From: Leptolyngbyaceae cyanobacterium SM1_4_3
GTDB taxonomy: Bacteria > Cyanobacteriota > Cyanobacteriia > Elainellales > Elainellaceae
Direction of reading: 5' to 3'
DNA: 35,034 nt
NCBI GenBank assembly: GCA_012031415.1
Contig: JAAUTN010000027.1
Coordinates: 1 to 35,034 of the forward strand
Shown here: positions 7,475 through 17,299 of the stretch, piece after piece
Position numbering within the stretch: position 1 is the first letter of the stretch
Layout: each line of letters begins with the position of its first letter
Translations under genes and position numbers: made by a program
Notes under the pieces: generated by a model
The model's input: the letters and a program-made list of their open reading frames with translations, nothing else
What the model was told of the DNA's origin: nothing
The model's database searches: none

Positions 7475-9033
7475 TTATTCATCGTCAGACTTTTCCTGGA
7501 AGCCGCGTACAATCCGCGAAAGCTCATTTTTCTCATCCACTGCGATGCGCGTGGGAGAGCCGCTGATGATTCCCTCAAAGTTGCGGAAGGATTCTCTGAT
7601 TTGTGGACCTTGAGCGCTAATCGTGTATTCCCGAATGCCCTTGTCGTGCCACGAGCCGCGCATCTTAAACACGTTTAGCGCTCGTGCCATTTCGCCGCGA
7701 ATCTCGACATATTGCAGCATTAAGATCGTGTCGGTAATCGTAGAAATATGGGAATCAGTGATGGAGTGCGATCCCATGAACTGATCGGTCGTGTTGGTGA
7801 AGAAGCCTGTGATTTCTTCCTGCTTTGCAAAACCCGTCACACCGATGACAAACTGGCGGAAGGCATTGTTGCTCACGCCTCGTGCCAGGGCAGAAAGCGA
7901 GTCGATCGCGATTCGAGAGGGCTTAAATTCGGCAATTTCAGACTTGATAATTTGCAAATGATCCTCCAAGCCCGCCGACTCTGGATAAGCACAGAGAATT
8001 CTCAGCAAGCCCTTCTGCTCCAGTTCTTCAAAATCAATTCCCCAAGAATAAGCGTTGCGGGAAAGCTGGGCGCGGGATTCTTCATAGGCAAACAGCAGGG
8101 CGCGTTCGCCAATCATGCAGGCATCTTGCAAAAACTTGCTGACCAGCATCGTTTTGCCTGTACCTGTGGCTCCCGTTGCCAGAATGATGGAATCTTTGAA
8201 AAAACCGCCGCCGCACATTTCATCTAGCGTCCTCACACCCGAAGACACGCGGACGTTAGACGATCGCTGAGTCAAGCGCATAGCTCCAAGTGGGAAAATA
8301 TTGATGCCGTCGTTGGTGATGGTAAAGGGATATTCGCCCTTCATGTGGGTTGTGCCGCGCAGCTTGAGAATTTCGATCGTGCGGCGGCGGCGTTCTCCCT
8401 CCAGCACGTTGCGGACGATCGCCACGTTATCCGAGACAAATTCTTCAACGCCAAAGCGAGCAACCGGGCCATATTCCTCAACCCGCTCGGTCGTCATGAT
8501 GGTGGTTGCGTTCATTTGCTTGAGGCGGGCCACCAGTCGAAAGATTTCGCGTCGCACCACGAAGCCGCATCATACTGCTGAAAAACAGCCGTAACAGAGT
8601 CAATGGAAACTCGCTTGGCTTTGTATTTGCGAATCGCGTATTGAATTCGCTCAATTAGCGCAGAAAGATCGAAATTGCCAACTACATCTTGCCCTTCGGG
8701 ATCAGGCGATGCATCAAGAATAAACAGCTTGCCCTGGTCGATTAACTGCTGCAAATTCCAGCCAAAGCTGTAGGCATTTTTGATGATGTCGGCCGGAGAT
8801 TCTTCAAAGGTGACAAACACCCCTGCTTCGTCAAAATGAGTGATGCCGTTGTAGAGAAATTGGACGGCAATCAGCGTTTTTCCAGTTCCAGAAGTGCCGC
8901 TGACGAGGGTGGTTCTGCCAATAGGCAAACCGCCGTGACTGATATCATCAAAGCCTTCAATGAGGGTACGAATCTTCTGGACACTTGCTGTGGTCGATTC
9001 AATGGATTGCCCAGTTTGATTAGCTTTATTCAT
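7475..9033 (-). pseudogene. kaiC: circadian clock protein KaiC, broken by a one-base frameshift as given
   Basis: KaiC is the hexameric ATPase, autokinase and autophosphatase at the core of the cyanobacterial clock. The CI half (9033 to about 8560) has Walker A SGTSGTGKT; the CII half has Walker A ATGATGTGKT, the paired phospho-sites Ser-Thr in DSHISTITDT (Ser431/Thr432 in Synechococcus) and an intact C-terminal tail. At 8560-8561 one C is missing on the plus strand (caccacgaag where caccaccgaag is expected, encoding SVVRRE), which throws CI out of frame. Restoring it gives 519 codons, exactly the usual KaiC length. The ATG at 9033 is preferred over the TTG at 9054. It is the last gene of kaiABC, 86 bp after kaiB, and ends 5 bp from the convergent DUF4335 gene. 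Confidence 0.95.
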
Positions 9034-9119
9034 AAATCTGTCAACAGCTGCCAAAAGAGTTTTAAAGTCAATTCAATGGTGTGAAATGTGAGGTGAAATC
9101 GACAAGTTTTGAGTTGAAC

Positions 9120-9437
9120 TTATTCTTCCTCCCGTTCATCTTCTCGCAATTCGTCGTATAGAAGGTCTAAACCAATTAAAACCTTCTCCCGATCTGATAA
9201 GTCTCCGATGATTTTTCGCACGGGCGGAGGCAGAATTTTGGACAAGGTTGGAGTTGCGAGAATTTTGTCTTCTTCGGCAAGCTGAGGGTTTTTGAGAACG
9301 TCAATTACCTTCAGCGCATAAACACCCTGAAATTCTTTTTCCAAAATGTTATTTAAAGTTTTTAGCGCACGAATCGAGTTAGGGGTGTTTCCCGCGACGT
9401 AAAGCTTCAAGATGTAAGTTTTTTTAAGTGGACTCAT
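9120..9437 (-). CDS. kaiB: circadian clock protein KaiB
   Basis: A 105-aa thioredoxin-like, fold-switching protein. KaiB binds phosphorylated KaiC, sequesters KaiA and displaces SasA to close the clock's negative loop. The start of [16 protein letters not shown], the [21 protein letters not shown] segment around the switching region, the core [19 protein letters not shown] and the acidic tail are all typical. I chose the ATG at 9437 because ggag lies 4 nt upstream and the length fits KaiB (about 102-108 aa). An in-frame extension to 9566 would run into kaiA and has no family match. It lies between kaiA (73 bp) and kaiC (86 bp) on the same strand. Confidence 0.97.
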   Translation of the reverse strand: MSPLKKTYILKLYVAGNTPNSIRALKTLNNILEKEFQGVYALKVIDVLKNPQLAEEDKILATPTLSKILPPPVRKIIGDLSDREKVLIGLDLLYDELREDEREEE

Positions 9438-9510
9438 GGATCTCCGGTGAGGAATTCGGGTGATTTTGGCGAGAGAGGGTGAGGGTTGTAAATTGCTAAG
9501 AGCGATCGCT

Positions 9511-10410
9511 CTACGACTCTCTGGGAATGGAGCGACGGTACATTTCACAGAGGTGAGCGATCGCATCGATCAAAGTCAGCCGATAGTCCAGCAAGATATC
9601 ATCACTGCGTCCTTCTAGCTGTAGCTGTTTAGAAAATTCATCCATCAATTCCATATGAATTTCGACAATGGTTGAAACTGAAATATCAGCGAAAAAAGCT
9701 ACATTGACAAAATTATCGATTTTTTCGTTGAGATTGCTGTTTCGAGAAAAATAACTCAAGATAATTTCTCGATAATCTTCCCTAAGCTGCCGAAGTAGCT
9801 CTTTTCGCTCAGACGCGGGCATATGCCGGAGGAAATTTTGGGGATTCCTTTTGTAGTACACACCGAGGTATCCTAATCGTTCCTTCAATTTCTCAGACAG
9901 GCGTTTTTGTTGGGCGACAAGAGACGTTTGGGTTGTCAGGGCAGCTACAGAACCAGGAGTGGACTGATGCTCAGGCAGCGGACAGGAAAGCGAGAGCATC
10001 AGGAATTGGTCGATCGCCCGATCAATAGTTTGGTCAATTTGGTGTAACTGATTAATTGACGTTCTCAGAATAGCCGTGTGATAGGAAACATCGACGTTTT
10101 TCTGCTCAGTTGCTGCTAGTGAAGCCGAAGAGGGGGCTGCGTCTAGGTCTAGAACAATAGTCGGCAAAAAGGTGGCTTGCTCTCTTAAATGCTCAAGCGT
10201 GATTAGAAGCTTTGGATTATCTTGCAAGACTAGACAGTCTAACTGCTTTTCTCGCTCAATGAAGTTGAGAAACTCAGTTTCAACCGAAAATTGAGTCAGG
10301 CTGTACTGTCCACTCAACGCCCCCTCTAAAGAATTCTGAAGAGAATGCTTGAAGGATTGCGCTAGTGCATCAGAGGAAATCAGGCAACAAATAAACAGTT
10401 GAGGACGCAA
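9511..10410 (-). CDS. kaiA: circadian clock protein KaiA, full length
   Basis: A 299-aa KaiA, which binds the KaiC C-terminal tail and promotes CII phosphorylation. Both parts are present: an N-terminal pseudo-receiver (about 1-135, with the [10 protein letters not shown] strand but no usable phospho-Asp site), a linker, and the C-terminal four-helix KaiC-binding domain (about 175-295: [20 protein letters not shown], then [20 protein letters not shown]). Some filamentous strains have a KaiA lacking the N-terminal half; this one is not shortened. The start is the TTG at 10410, because no ATG or GTG lies upstream in frame before a stop and RPQLFICCL lines up with known N-termini. It has no clear Shine-Dalgarno. 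Confidence 0.95.
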   Translation of the reverse strand: MRPQLFICCLISSDALAQSFKHSLQNSLEGALSGQYSLTQFSVETEFLNFIEREKQLDCLVLQDNPKLLITLEHLREQATFLPTIVLDLDAAPSSASLAATEQKNVDVSYHTAILRTSINQLHQIDQTIDRAIDQFLMLSLSCPLPEHQSTPGSVAALTTQTSLVAQQKRLSEKLKERLGYLGVYYKRNPQNFLRHMPASERKELLRQLREDYREIILSYFSRNSNLNEKIDNFVNVAFFADISVSTIVEIHMELMDEFSKQLQLEGRSDDILLDYRLTLIDAIAHLCEMYRRSIPRES

Positions 10411-10654
10411 AGCTATAGCTGGAAAAAGGACAGTAACTGCAACAGGAACTATAAAGCTGAACTGATAGGAAAATAAGACTGAATAGACTTGTCAAGAATC
10501 CTAGCGAAAATTGGGCGATCGCTAAGTAGCATCAAAATACTTAACATTTATTGTAATTGCAAACGTCTTTACTTCTTCGGCTATCCAGCCATAATTGAGC
10601 TAAGACGGCCACTCTGTTGGTCAAGCTCTCACCGAGGTTCGCTTTCTCCTCTTC
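10411..10654. promoter_or_regulatory. divergent promoter region between kaiA and the hybrid kinase
   Basis: This 244-bp gap serves both kaiABC (minus) and the kinase (plus). On the minus strand a consensus -35 hexamer ttgaca lies at 10495-10490, but its -10 partner is weak. A HIP1 octamer sits at 10516-10523. The leader to the kaiA TTG is about 50-60 nt. I see no palindrome long enough to name as an operator. Confidence 0.4.
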
Positions 10655-13600
10655 ATGTATGTTGCTGCTGTTGGCGAATTTATCCAAGCCACGCCCGTCT
10701 GTACTCAAACTGCCAGACTGAAAGCGGTGCTGCGGCTGTTTCGCCAAGCTCGCTGTCAACGAGTCATTGTTGCGGATGGGCAGCATCTCGTGGGAACGTT
10801 GAGCCTTCACCGTCTTACGTCTTTCCTGTTTGAGGCAGAAGTTGAAGCCCCAGACAGTAGAAGTCATGGAAGTGAAGCAGCGATCGCTCCCTGGCAGCAA
10901 ACTCTTCAAGAATTGTTCTTAAGTGCAGAAAATGCAGATTTGCTCGAGCCGCTATACGAACCGCTGGTTGAGCTATCTGCAAATTTGCCAATCAGCCAGC
11001 TTGCACCTTACTTAAAAGATTTAGAACAGCGGCAATATGCTCTGATCGATCAGTCGGGTGACTGTTTGGGGCTGTTAAACCAGACGCAACTGCTCAAGTT
11101 TTTGGCGCTGAACCCAACGCCTGAGTTGCAGGAGCGATCGCCAGGGATAGCAGAGATGCAAAGGCTGGGGCAGTCGGGTGAGAAGACGGTGGCTGATGAC
11201 CATTCAAGGCGATCGCCCTCAGCAGAGCCAGCCTTTACAGAGTCGATTAGCGAAACTATTTCTGCGGACCTGCTGATTGATTTGCTAGAGCGACTGCCCC
11301 TGCCGATGATGCTGCAAACTAGCACTGGGCAAGTTGTTGCTCGTAATTTGTCGTGGCGGGAGCAGTTAGGCGAGTTGCAAGACCCCAGCACGATCGGTCG
11401 AGAGGCTGCTTTACTTTTACAAACTGCCACGTCCGTACTTCGGGGCAGCCAACCTGCTCATTCTCCATTCACTGAATCTTCGTTTGAGCTTTCGTTCGCC
11501 AATGCAGCCCACAAGTCTCATTCGTCGGAACCCTGGAGTGTTGAAAATCAGATTGATGGCGATCGCCTCAGTTTTTGTCAATTAGGAACCGATTTAGATA
11601 CCTGTATCTGTACCTGCCCGATGAAAAACGGACAGGAGCGAATCTGGCAATTCCTCAAAATTCCGCTAGGAAATCGCTCAACTCAGGCACAGTTCAACAT
11701 GGCGGCTCTTCTATCAGCAGTAGAATCTCGCCGCCGTACCTATGCCAGCCAGCCCTATGAAGGATCAAACCTCACTGCTGAGATCCACTCCTCTCAGGCA
11801 AATTCTCAACCGCTATGGCTGGTGATGGCTCAAGACACCACCGAGCAGCATCGGGTGGCCAAAGAGCTAACCGCTAAAAATGCCGATTTGGTTCAGCTTA
11901 ACCGCCTCAAAGATGAGTTTTTAGCCTGCATTAGCCATGAGCTAAAAACGCCGCTGACTGCGGTTTTGGGGCTGTCAACGCTGCTTAAAGACCAGGCATT
12001 GGGGGAGCTAAACAATCGCCAGACTCGCTACGCGCAACTGATTCACCAGAGCGGGCGGCATCTGGTGCTGATTGTAAATGACATTCTGGATTTAACCCGG
12101 ATTGAAACAGGGCAACTAGAGCTAACGTTAGAGCCAGTTCATATCAAAACCGTGTGCGATCGCGCCTATGAACAGGCACGCCGATTGCAGCCGCAAGAAG
12201 AAAGTTCTGGAACTGAGTCCTCTAGCACCTCAGAGTCAGATGTCCGCTTTAGCTTAAATGTGCAGCCCGGTCTAGAAACCCTGATCGCCGATGAGCTACG
12301 GCTACGGCAAATGTTGACCAACTTGCTCTCTAATGCATTTAAGTTTACAGAAGTGGACGGCGAAGTAGGGCTAACCGTCGAAACCTGGGAAGGCTGGATT
12401 GCCTTTACCGTGTGGGATACCGGAATTGGCATTCCAGATGAAAAGCAACACCTGATTTTTCAGAAATTTCAGCAGCTAGAAAATCCGCTGACTCGTCGCT
12501 ACGAAGGAACCGGGCTAGGACTGGTGTTGACCCAACGGCTAGCCCGACTGCACGGCGGCGATGTAACCTTTACCTCGGTTGAAGGAAAGGGTAGCCAATT
12601 TACAATTTTGCTGCCGCCTAGCCCGCCTCAAACTGCAACAGACCCGTCTCAACCATCAATCAAGCCTCTAGCTCAGACCCACAGCAATCGTCTGGTGCTA
12701 GTGGTGGAGGCAGTGCCGCGATTTTTGGAAGATTTGACTGATCAATTGGCAGGGTTAGGCTATCGAGTGGCGATCGCCGCGCTGGCACTGAGGCTCTAGA
12801 AAAAGTGCGGCGGCTCCAGCCTGCAACCATTTTTCTCAATCCCGCTTTGCCCTTGCTCTCCGGTTGGGATGTTTTAACTCTGTTGAAATCGGATGCTGAA
12901 ACCCGCCACATCCCCGTTGTTGTCACAGCCAGCCATCTAGAAAAAACTCAGGCCTATCGCAACGGAGCGAACGGATTCCTTAGCTTGCCGATCCAGCCGA
13001 ACGCTTTGGTGCAAAGCCTGGAACCCCTCATCCACAAATCGTCTGAGTCGCAAAATATAGCCTCTAGTCTGACCATTCTGCACCTTAACGCAGGAGGTCA
13101 GTCGCTTTCTTCTCAGTCAGAGCATTATTCTCAGTCAGAGCATTATTTAGCTGCTCACTTCAATAGCCTGCTCCATCCTCACAACTGCCGAATGCTAGAA
13201 GTTGATGATCTAGATCAAGCCGATCTCCTGGCAAAGGTCTGGAAGCCGAACGTGATCTTGCTGGATGGGGTTATCTCTGACCCCATGACTTACCTGAAGC
13301 AGTTAAGCGACTATCCAGCGCTGGCATCTCTGCCCCTGGTGACGCTCACCGCAGAAATTACGCAAGCTGCAAATCAACTGTCAGAGCTAACGGTTTTTCC
13401 CTGTCTGGCTTCATTGCCCACGCCCGGAGAGGCGATCGCCGATTCAAATTCAGATTCGGCGCTACTCCAGGTGATTCAGGTTGCTGCGGGAATGAGTTGG
13501 GCACCGCACGTCTTAGTCGTGGATGTAGCGGCACTCCAGCAAGACTGGACTACCTTCCCTCAGATGGACTGGGCAGAAGGGACAGCACCAAACCCCAGCG

Positions 13601-13962
13601 CCAAACGTACCGCAGAATGGCTGCAAGCCTCAATGCAATATTTTCAGGCAGCGGGCTTTCGTAGCTCGATTAGTCGCTCCTGGTCTGAGGTGTTAGAGCA
13701 AATCCAACATCAGAGCGTCGATCTGCTGCTGCTCTGTGTGCGTCACGCTGATCCTCATCCCTCGGTGCTGAAGGCGCTGCAAACTCTGGCTCAAGTGGGG
13801 ACAAAGCCGCCCATTCTAGTTTGGAATTGTCAGCCTCAACCGTTAGAAATGGGAGCAACTTTAGGCGAAGTGCTGGAGGCGATCGCCGCTCAAGTCCTGC
13901 CTCCCTCTCTCTCCATGAAAGAACTGCTCGATCAAATTAACCAAACTCTGGTCAGACGATAG
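10655..13962 (+). pseudogene. CBS-PAS-like hybrid histidine kinase with three receiver-like domains, one-base frameshift
   Basis: The first frame (714 aa) has a CBS-like pair (about 1-155), a PAS-like stretch (about 205-400), HisKA with His428 in CISHELKTPL, and an HATPase domain (about 540-655; DTGIGIP, GTGLGL). At about 12776-12780 one base appears missing within a receiver domain: AIA should continue as AGTEALEKVRRLQP, which is read in the second frame to 13962. Restoring it gives 1,102 aa. Receiver 1 has Asn for the phospho-Asp (IFLNPALP) and lacks the acidic pair. Receiver 2 keeps an Asp (VILLDGVI). Receiver 3 has Cys there (LLLLCVRH). It is divergent from kaiA, and a degenerate receiver on a kinase recalls CikA. 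A clock role is inference. No Shine-Dalgarno is seen before the ATG. Confidence 0.88.
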
Positions 13963-13971
13963 GGCTGTCTC

Positions 13972-15528
13972 CTAATTCGTTTTTGCGGTTAATTCTACGC
14001 TTGCTCTGAGTGGTTTATCATCACAAGCTTTAGCTAGCAGCCAGTAGGTCGTCATTTCCCCCTTGCCCTTGACGGCGATCGCCCCTCGTTTTTCAAACCG
14101 ATAACTGTGCTTGATGCGCTGATAAGTCGCTGCCGTCACCTGAATTTTTCCAGCTTCGCCCTGGGTTTCCATGCGGGAAGCGACGTTAACGGTGTCTCCC
14201 CAGAGGTCGTAGCTAAATTTTTTGATGCCAATTACGCCTGCAACAACGGCTCCGGTGTTGATGCCAATTCGCAGTTGAAACGGTTCGCCATTGTCGCGAT
14301 GAAACTGCTGAATGGACTGCTGCATATCCAGAGCGAGGTCAGCGATCGCCTCAGCATGGTCATTTCGGGGAATTGGCAACCCGCCTACCGCCATGTAAGC
14401 ATCCCCAATCGTCTTGATTTTTTCTAAGCCGTGCTGCTCAATCAACTGGTCAAAGGTCGAAAAAATTTGGTTGAGCAAACTCACCAGATCTGTTGGACGA
14501 GTCCGCGCTGCCTGGGAAGTAAAGTCAACAATGTCAGCAAATAAGATGGTGGCTTCACTGAACTGTTCTGCGATCGCCCCATTTTCCTGAGCCGCTGAGT
14601 CCTGATTTTTCTTTAGCTGATCTGCAATGACTTTAGGCAAAATGTTTAACAGCAGAATCTCAGATTTGCGTTGGGCTTCGTAAAGCGCCCGTTCAATTCG
14701 ACGGCGATCGCCAATATCGCGCACAATGAACAGCACTTCATCTTCGCCGCTGACAACAATACGCACTTCTTCCTCGTAGAGCCTGCCATCTACCTCATAC
14801 TGCTGTTCATAAATCTCAATTTCACCCGTTTGCAGCACTAACTCCATGTACTGCTGCTGTCGTAGGGCCATCTCTGCGGGAATCACATCGCTCATTTGTC
14901 GCCCGATTCGCTCTACACCGGGCATCAGCGGTTCATAAAACCCTCTAGACGGGAAATAGTCTAGATAAACTCCGTCGCGGCGAACGCGAAACATTAGGTC
15001 AGGAATTGCTGCCAATACCGCCTGGTTTTGAGCTTCGCTGCGGCGCAGAGCGGCTTCGGCCTGTTGGCGATCGCGAATTTCCTGCTGAAGTCGAGCATTT
15101 TGCTCAGTCAGTTGTCTCTTTTGCCGCTGAATCGTCAACTGATTCTCAACTCGAATCAGCACATCTTCTAACTGAAACGGCTTCGTAATATAGTCTGCTC
15201 CCCCCACCTCAAACGCATAAACCTTGTTTAGCGCCTCCGATGCAGCACTCAGAAAAATCACAGGCAAATCGCGGGTTCGCTCGGCTGCCTTGATCTGAGA
15301 GCAAACTTCATAGCCACTCATTTGAGGCATATTGACATCAAGCAAAACAATGTCAGGCAGAGCCGTCTCAATAAAATCTAGAGCAACTTGCCCGCTTAAC
15401 GCTTCTTTGACCTGATATCCCTGTTTCTCAAGCATCATGGAGAGCAGACGAAGATTGGCCGGATAATCATCCACAACCAAAATGTTTGCCTTGCCTGATT
15501 CCGCTTTGCCTGCGTCTGCCTTGCTCAC
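13972..15528 (-). CDS. receiver-PAS-class III adenylate cyclase
   Basis: A 518-aa signalling enzyme that should make cAMP. Domains: a receiver (about 15-130) with acidic pair Asp20/Asp21 and phospho-acceptor Asp64 in VLLDVNMP; a coiled-coil linker; a PAS domain (about 168-275); and a class III cyclase domain (about 323-500). Catalytic residues are complete: metal-binding Asp332 (FADIVDF) and Asp376 (KTIGDAYM), purine-selecting Lys372 and Asp441 (YDLWGD), and transition-state Asn448 and Arg452. The Lys/Asp pair indicates ATP, not GTP. Activity is likely switched by phosphorylation from an unidentified kinase. It ends 9 bp from the stop of the hybrid kinase, tail-to-tail. Confidence 0.95.
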   Translation of the reverse strand: MSKADAGKAESGKANILVVDDYPANLRLLSMMLEKQGYQVKEALSGQVALDFIETALPDIVLLDVNMPQMSGYEVCSQIKAAERTRDLPVIFLSAASEALNKVYAFEVGGADYITKPFQLEDVLIRVENQLTIQRQKRQLTEQNARLQQEIRDRQQAEAALRRSEAQNQAVLAAIPDLMFRVRRDGVYLDYFPSRGFYEPLMPGVERIGRQMSDVIPAEMALRQQQYMELVLQTGEIEIYEQQYEVDGRLYEEEVRIVVSGEDEVLFIVRDIGDRRRIERALYEAQRKSEILLLNILPKVIADQLKKNQDSAAQENGAIAEQFSEATILFADIVDFTSQAARTRPTDLVSLLNQIFSTFDQLIEQHGLEKIKTIGDAYMAVGGLPIPRNDHAEAIADLALDMQQSIQQFHRDNGEPFQLRIGINTGAVVAGVIGIKKFSYDLWGDTVNVASRMETQGEAGKIQVTAATYQRIKHSYRFEKRGAIAVKGKGEMTTYWLLAKACDDKPLRASVELTAKTN

Positions 15529-15807
15529 GTTTGCTTCGTCCGTTGCTGCTTACCTACTTTTGCTTTGCGCTTTTCCTGCCCAATCAAAACACAAAGATGG
15601 GATGCCTCCAATGAAGTTTCCCATAGTCAGTTTCTATTTTCAGTTTTTACATTAAGGTCAGAGAAGTTCTTATTTAAGTATCGTAACTATCGATTGAGAT
15701 CACCAGTCCTTTTAGGCAAATGCATAAAGCCTTTACCGACACCTCATGATTTTTTGCAGTACGGTCAGGCTCTGTCAAACTCTTGCGGACTCTTGCAGTT
15801 TTGTGAC

Positions 15808-16554
15808 CTAACGAACATCTTCATAAAACTGCTTCAGGTAGCTGGGCGAAACGCCAATGCCCCAGAGCAACCCAATGTAGAGATAGATTGCAGTAGCTTT
15901 CAACGATCCCCATTGGGCTACGCGGCGATCGCACGATTGTACCACGCGATTCACCTGCCGAATCCGACCGCGCCGTACCAGTTTCAAACACAAATCTGCC
16001 TCCTCCATAATGGGCATCGCTGCATCAAAGCCGCCACACTCCCAAAAGTCCTCACGCCGACAAAACATCGCCTGATCGCCAAACAGCAGCCGCAACCCTT
16101 TGAGGAATAGATGTGGACGGAAAATCAGCGGCGCGTAGTACGTTTTCAAATAGTTGTGCAGCGATACGCCCCAACGGGTTGTGCGGCGGCCAGCCATCAG
16201 CGAGACGAATCCTCCACAGGCAACGGTGGAATCGGTCAGGGTTTCGCTCACGATCGCAACTAAATCATCCGGAACCAGGGTGTCTGCGTGTAAAAAGCAA
16301 AGAATATCGCCCGTTGCGGCTTCTGCACCCCGATTCATTTGCAGCGATCGCCCACGCTCCGTTGACAAAATGTGAATCTTCGTCTGGGTAGTTTGGCAAA
16401 ATTGATGGGCGATCGCCAGCGTCTCATCCGTACTGCCCCCATCTACAATCAGCACCTCTGCCGCAGGAGGCTCAAGCAAACTCAGGTGACGTAAAGTGCG
16501 TCCCAAACAGCCTGCCTCATTCAGCGTTGGCATCACAATCGAAACGCGAGCCAT
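15808..16554 (-). CDS. family 2-type glycosyltransferase (TIGR04283-like)
   Basis: A 248-aa GT-A glycosyltransferase. The N-terminal strand VSIVMPTLNEAG and the sugar-nucleotide pocket VLIVDGGSTDET (near 35-46) are typical, followed by the metal-binding region CFLHADT (DxD-like HAD, near 85) and IMEEADLCLKL (ED motif near 195). The short single-domain form, the ERGRSLQMNRGA segment and the FGDQAMF motif match the TIGR04283 subgroup. A C-terminal hydrophobic stretch (YLYIGLLWGIG) may touch the membrane. Start ATG 16554 has aggaa upstream; a GTG at 16602 would overlap the upstream gene. It lies 16 bp after the histidine phosphatase on the same strand, so they are probably cotranscribed. The substrate is unknown. 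Confidence 0.88.
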   Translation of the reverse strand: MARVSIVMPTLNEAGCLGRTLRHLSLLEPPAAEVLIVDGGSTDETLAIAHQFCQTTQTKIHILSTERGRSLQMNRGAEAATGDILCFLHADTLVPDDLVAIVSETLTDSTVACGGFVSLMAGRRTTRWGVSLHNYLKTYYAPLIFRPHLFLKGLRLLFGDQAMFCRREDFWECGGFDAAMPIMEEADLCLKLVRRGRIRQVNRVVQSCDRRVAQWGSLKATAIYLYIGLLWGIGVSPSYLKQFYEDVR

Positions 16555-16570
16555 TTTCAAAGTTCCTACT

Positions 16571-17209
16571 TCAAGTTCCCGGAAGGGTGCGTAACCGCTC
16601 ACTCAGGTGAATGCGATCGGCAACTGCCTTCACCAGCGGGCCATGAGAGCCAAACTCTACCACGCTAACGGAACCAACCGGACAGCCCAACCGATAGCGA
16701 AACCGCCCTACGTCAATTCCCAACAGGCTACAGAGAATAATCCGAATTGTGGCCTTGTGAGAAACAATCAGGACGTTGCCCTTGGGGTAACTTTGCTGAA
16801 TTTCTTCGATCACACCGAGGGCACGATTGGCAATGGCGATCGCTGCCTCTCCTTCCGTCGGTGGGTTCCAAGCCGGGTCAGCCAGCCAGCGAATATAGTC
16901 ATCATGATAATCCTGCTTGACCGTCTCAACCGTCTGCCCCTCCCACTTGCCGTAATTAATCTCCTTCAGCCCATCGCGCAGTTCAATAGATTGCCCAATA
17001 GCCTCGCAGAGAGGTTGAGCCGTTGCCTGGGTCCGCTGCATGGGGCTACCAAAGATTGCTTCCCAGACAGTAGAGCGGTAAGCCACCGCAAACTCCTGGG
17101 ACATCTCCATTCCTTCAGGCGTTAACTCAGGATCAATCGAGCCACAAAACAAATTAGCGCGACTGCAAGCAGTTTGCCCGTGTCGAAGCAAGTACAGCGT
17201 TAGACTCAA
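16571..17209 (-). CDS. histidine phosphatase family protein (phosphoglycerate mutase-like)
   Basis: A 212-aa enzyme of the histidine phosphatase superfamily. The catalytic LLRHGQT stands at the N-terminus, the second arginine lies in GSPMQRTQATA (near 55), Glu is in LKEINYGKWEG (near 85) and the second catalytic His in VLIVSHKATIR (near 150). I choose the TTG at 17209 because ggagga precedes it by 7 nt and the usual SLTLYLLRHG N-terminus follows directly; the GTG at 17227 would place this ribosome site inside the gene. The substrate is not deducible: members act on phosphoglycerate, sugar phosphates or cobalamin precursors. It is transcribed with the glycosyltransferase and divergently from guaB3. 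Confidence 0.9.
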   Translation of the reverse strand: MSLTLYLLRHGQTACSRANLFCGSIDPELTPEGMEMSQEFAVAYRSTVWEAIFGSPMQRTQATAQPLCEAIGQSIELRDGLKEINYGKWEGQTVETVKQDYHDDYIRWLADPAWNPPTEGEAAIAIANRALGVIEEIQQSYPKGNVLIVSHKATIRIILCSLLGIDVGRFRYRLGCPVGSVSVVEFGSHGPLVKAVADRIHLSERLRTLPGT

Positions 17210-17299
17210 CTCAATTCCTCCAATCACTAGGAACTACTGCATTATTTGGTTCTAGATTTGATAGTCTAGCCTTAACGGGTTATAGAAGAATTAAAAAGC

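Noticed and set aside
7285-7566. Separate small gene after the DUF4335 gene
   Set aside because: That frame is neither the DUF4335 tail nor conserved, and it runs into kaiC antisense. The real tail is in another frame.
9438-9566. N-terminal extension of KaiB
   Set aside because: It would overlap kaiA, has no family match, and a good ggag site stands before the ATG at 9437.
12805-13962. Independent response-regulator gene
   Set aside because: Its GTG start lies in the middle of a receiver domain whose first third is in the preceding frame; it is the rest of the hybrid kinase.
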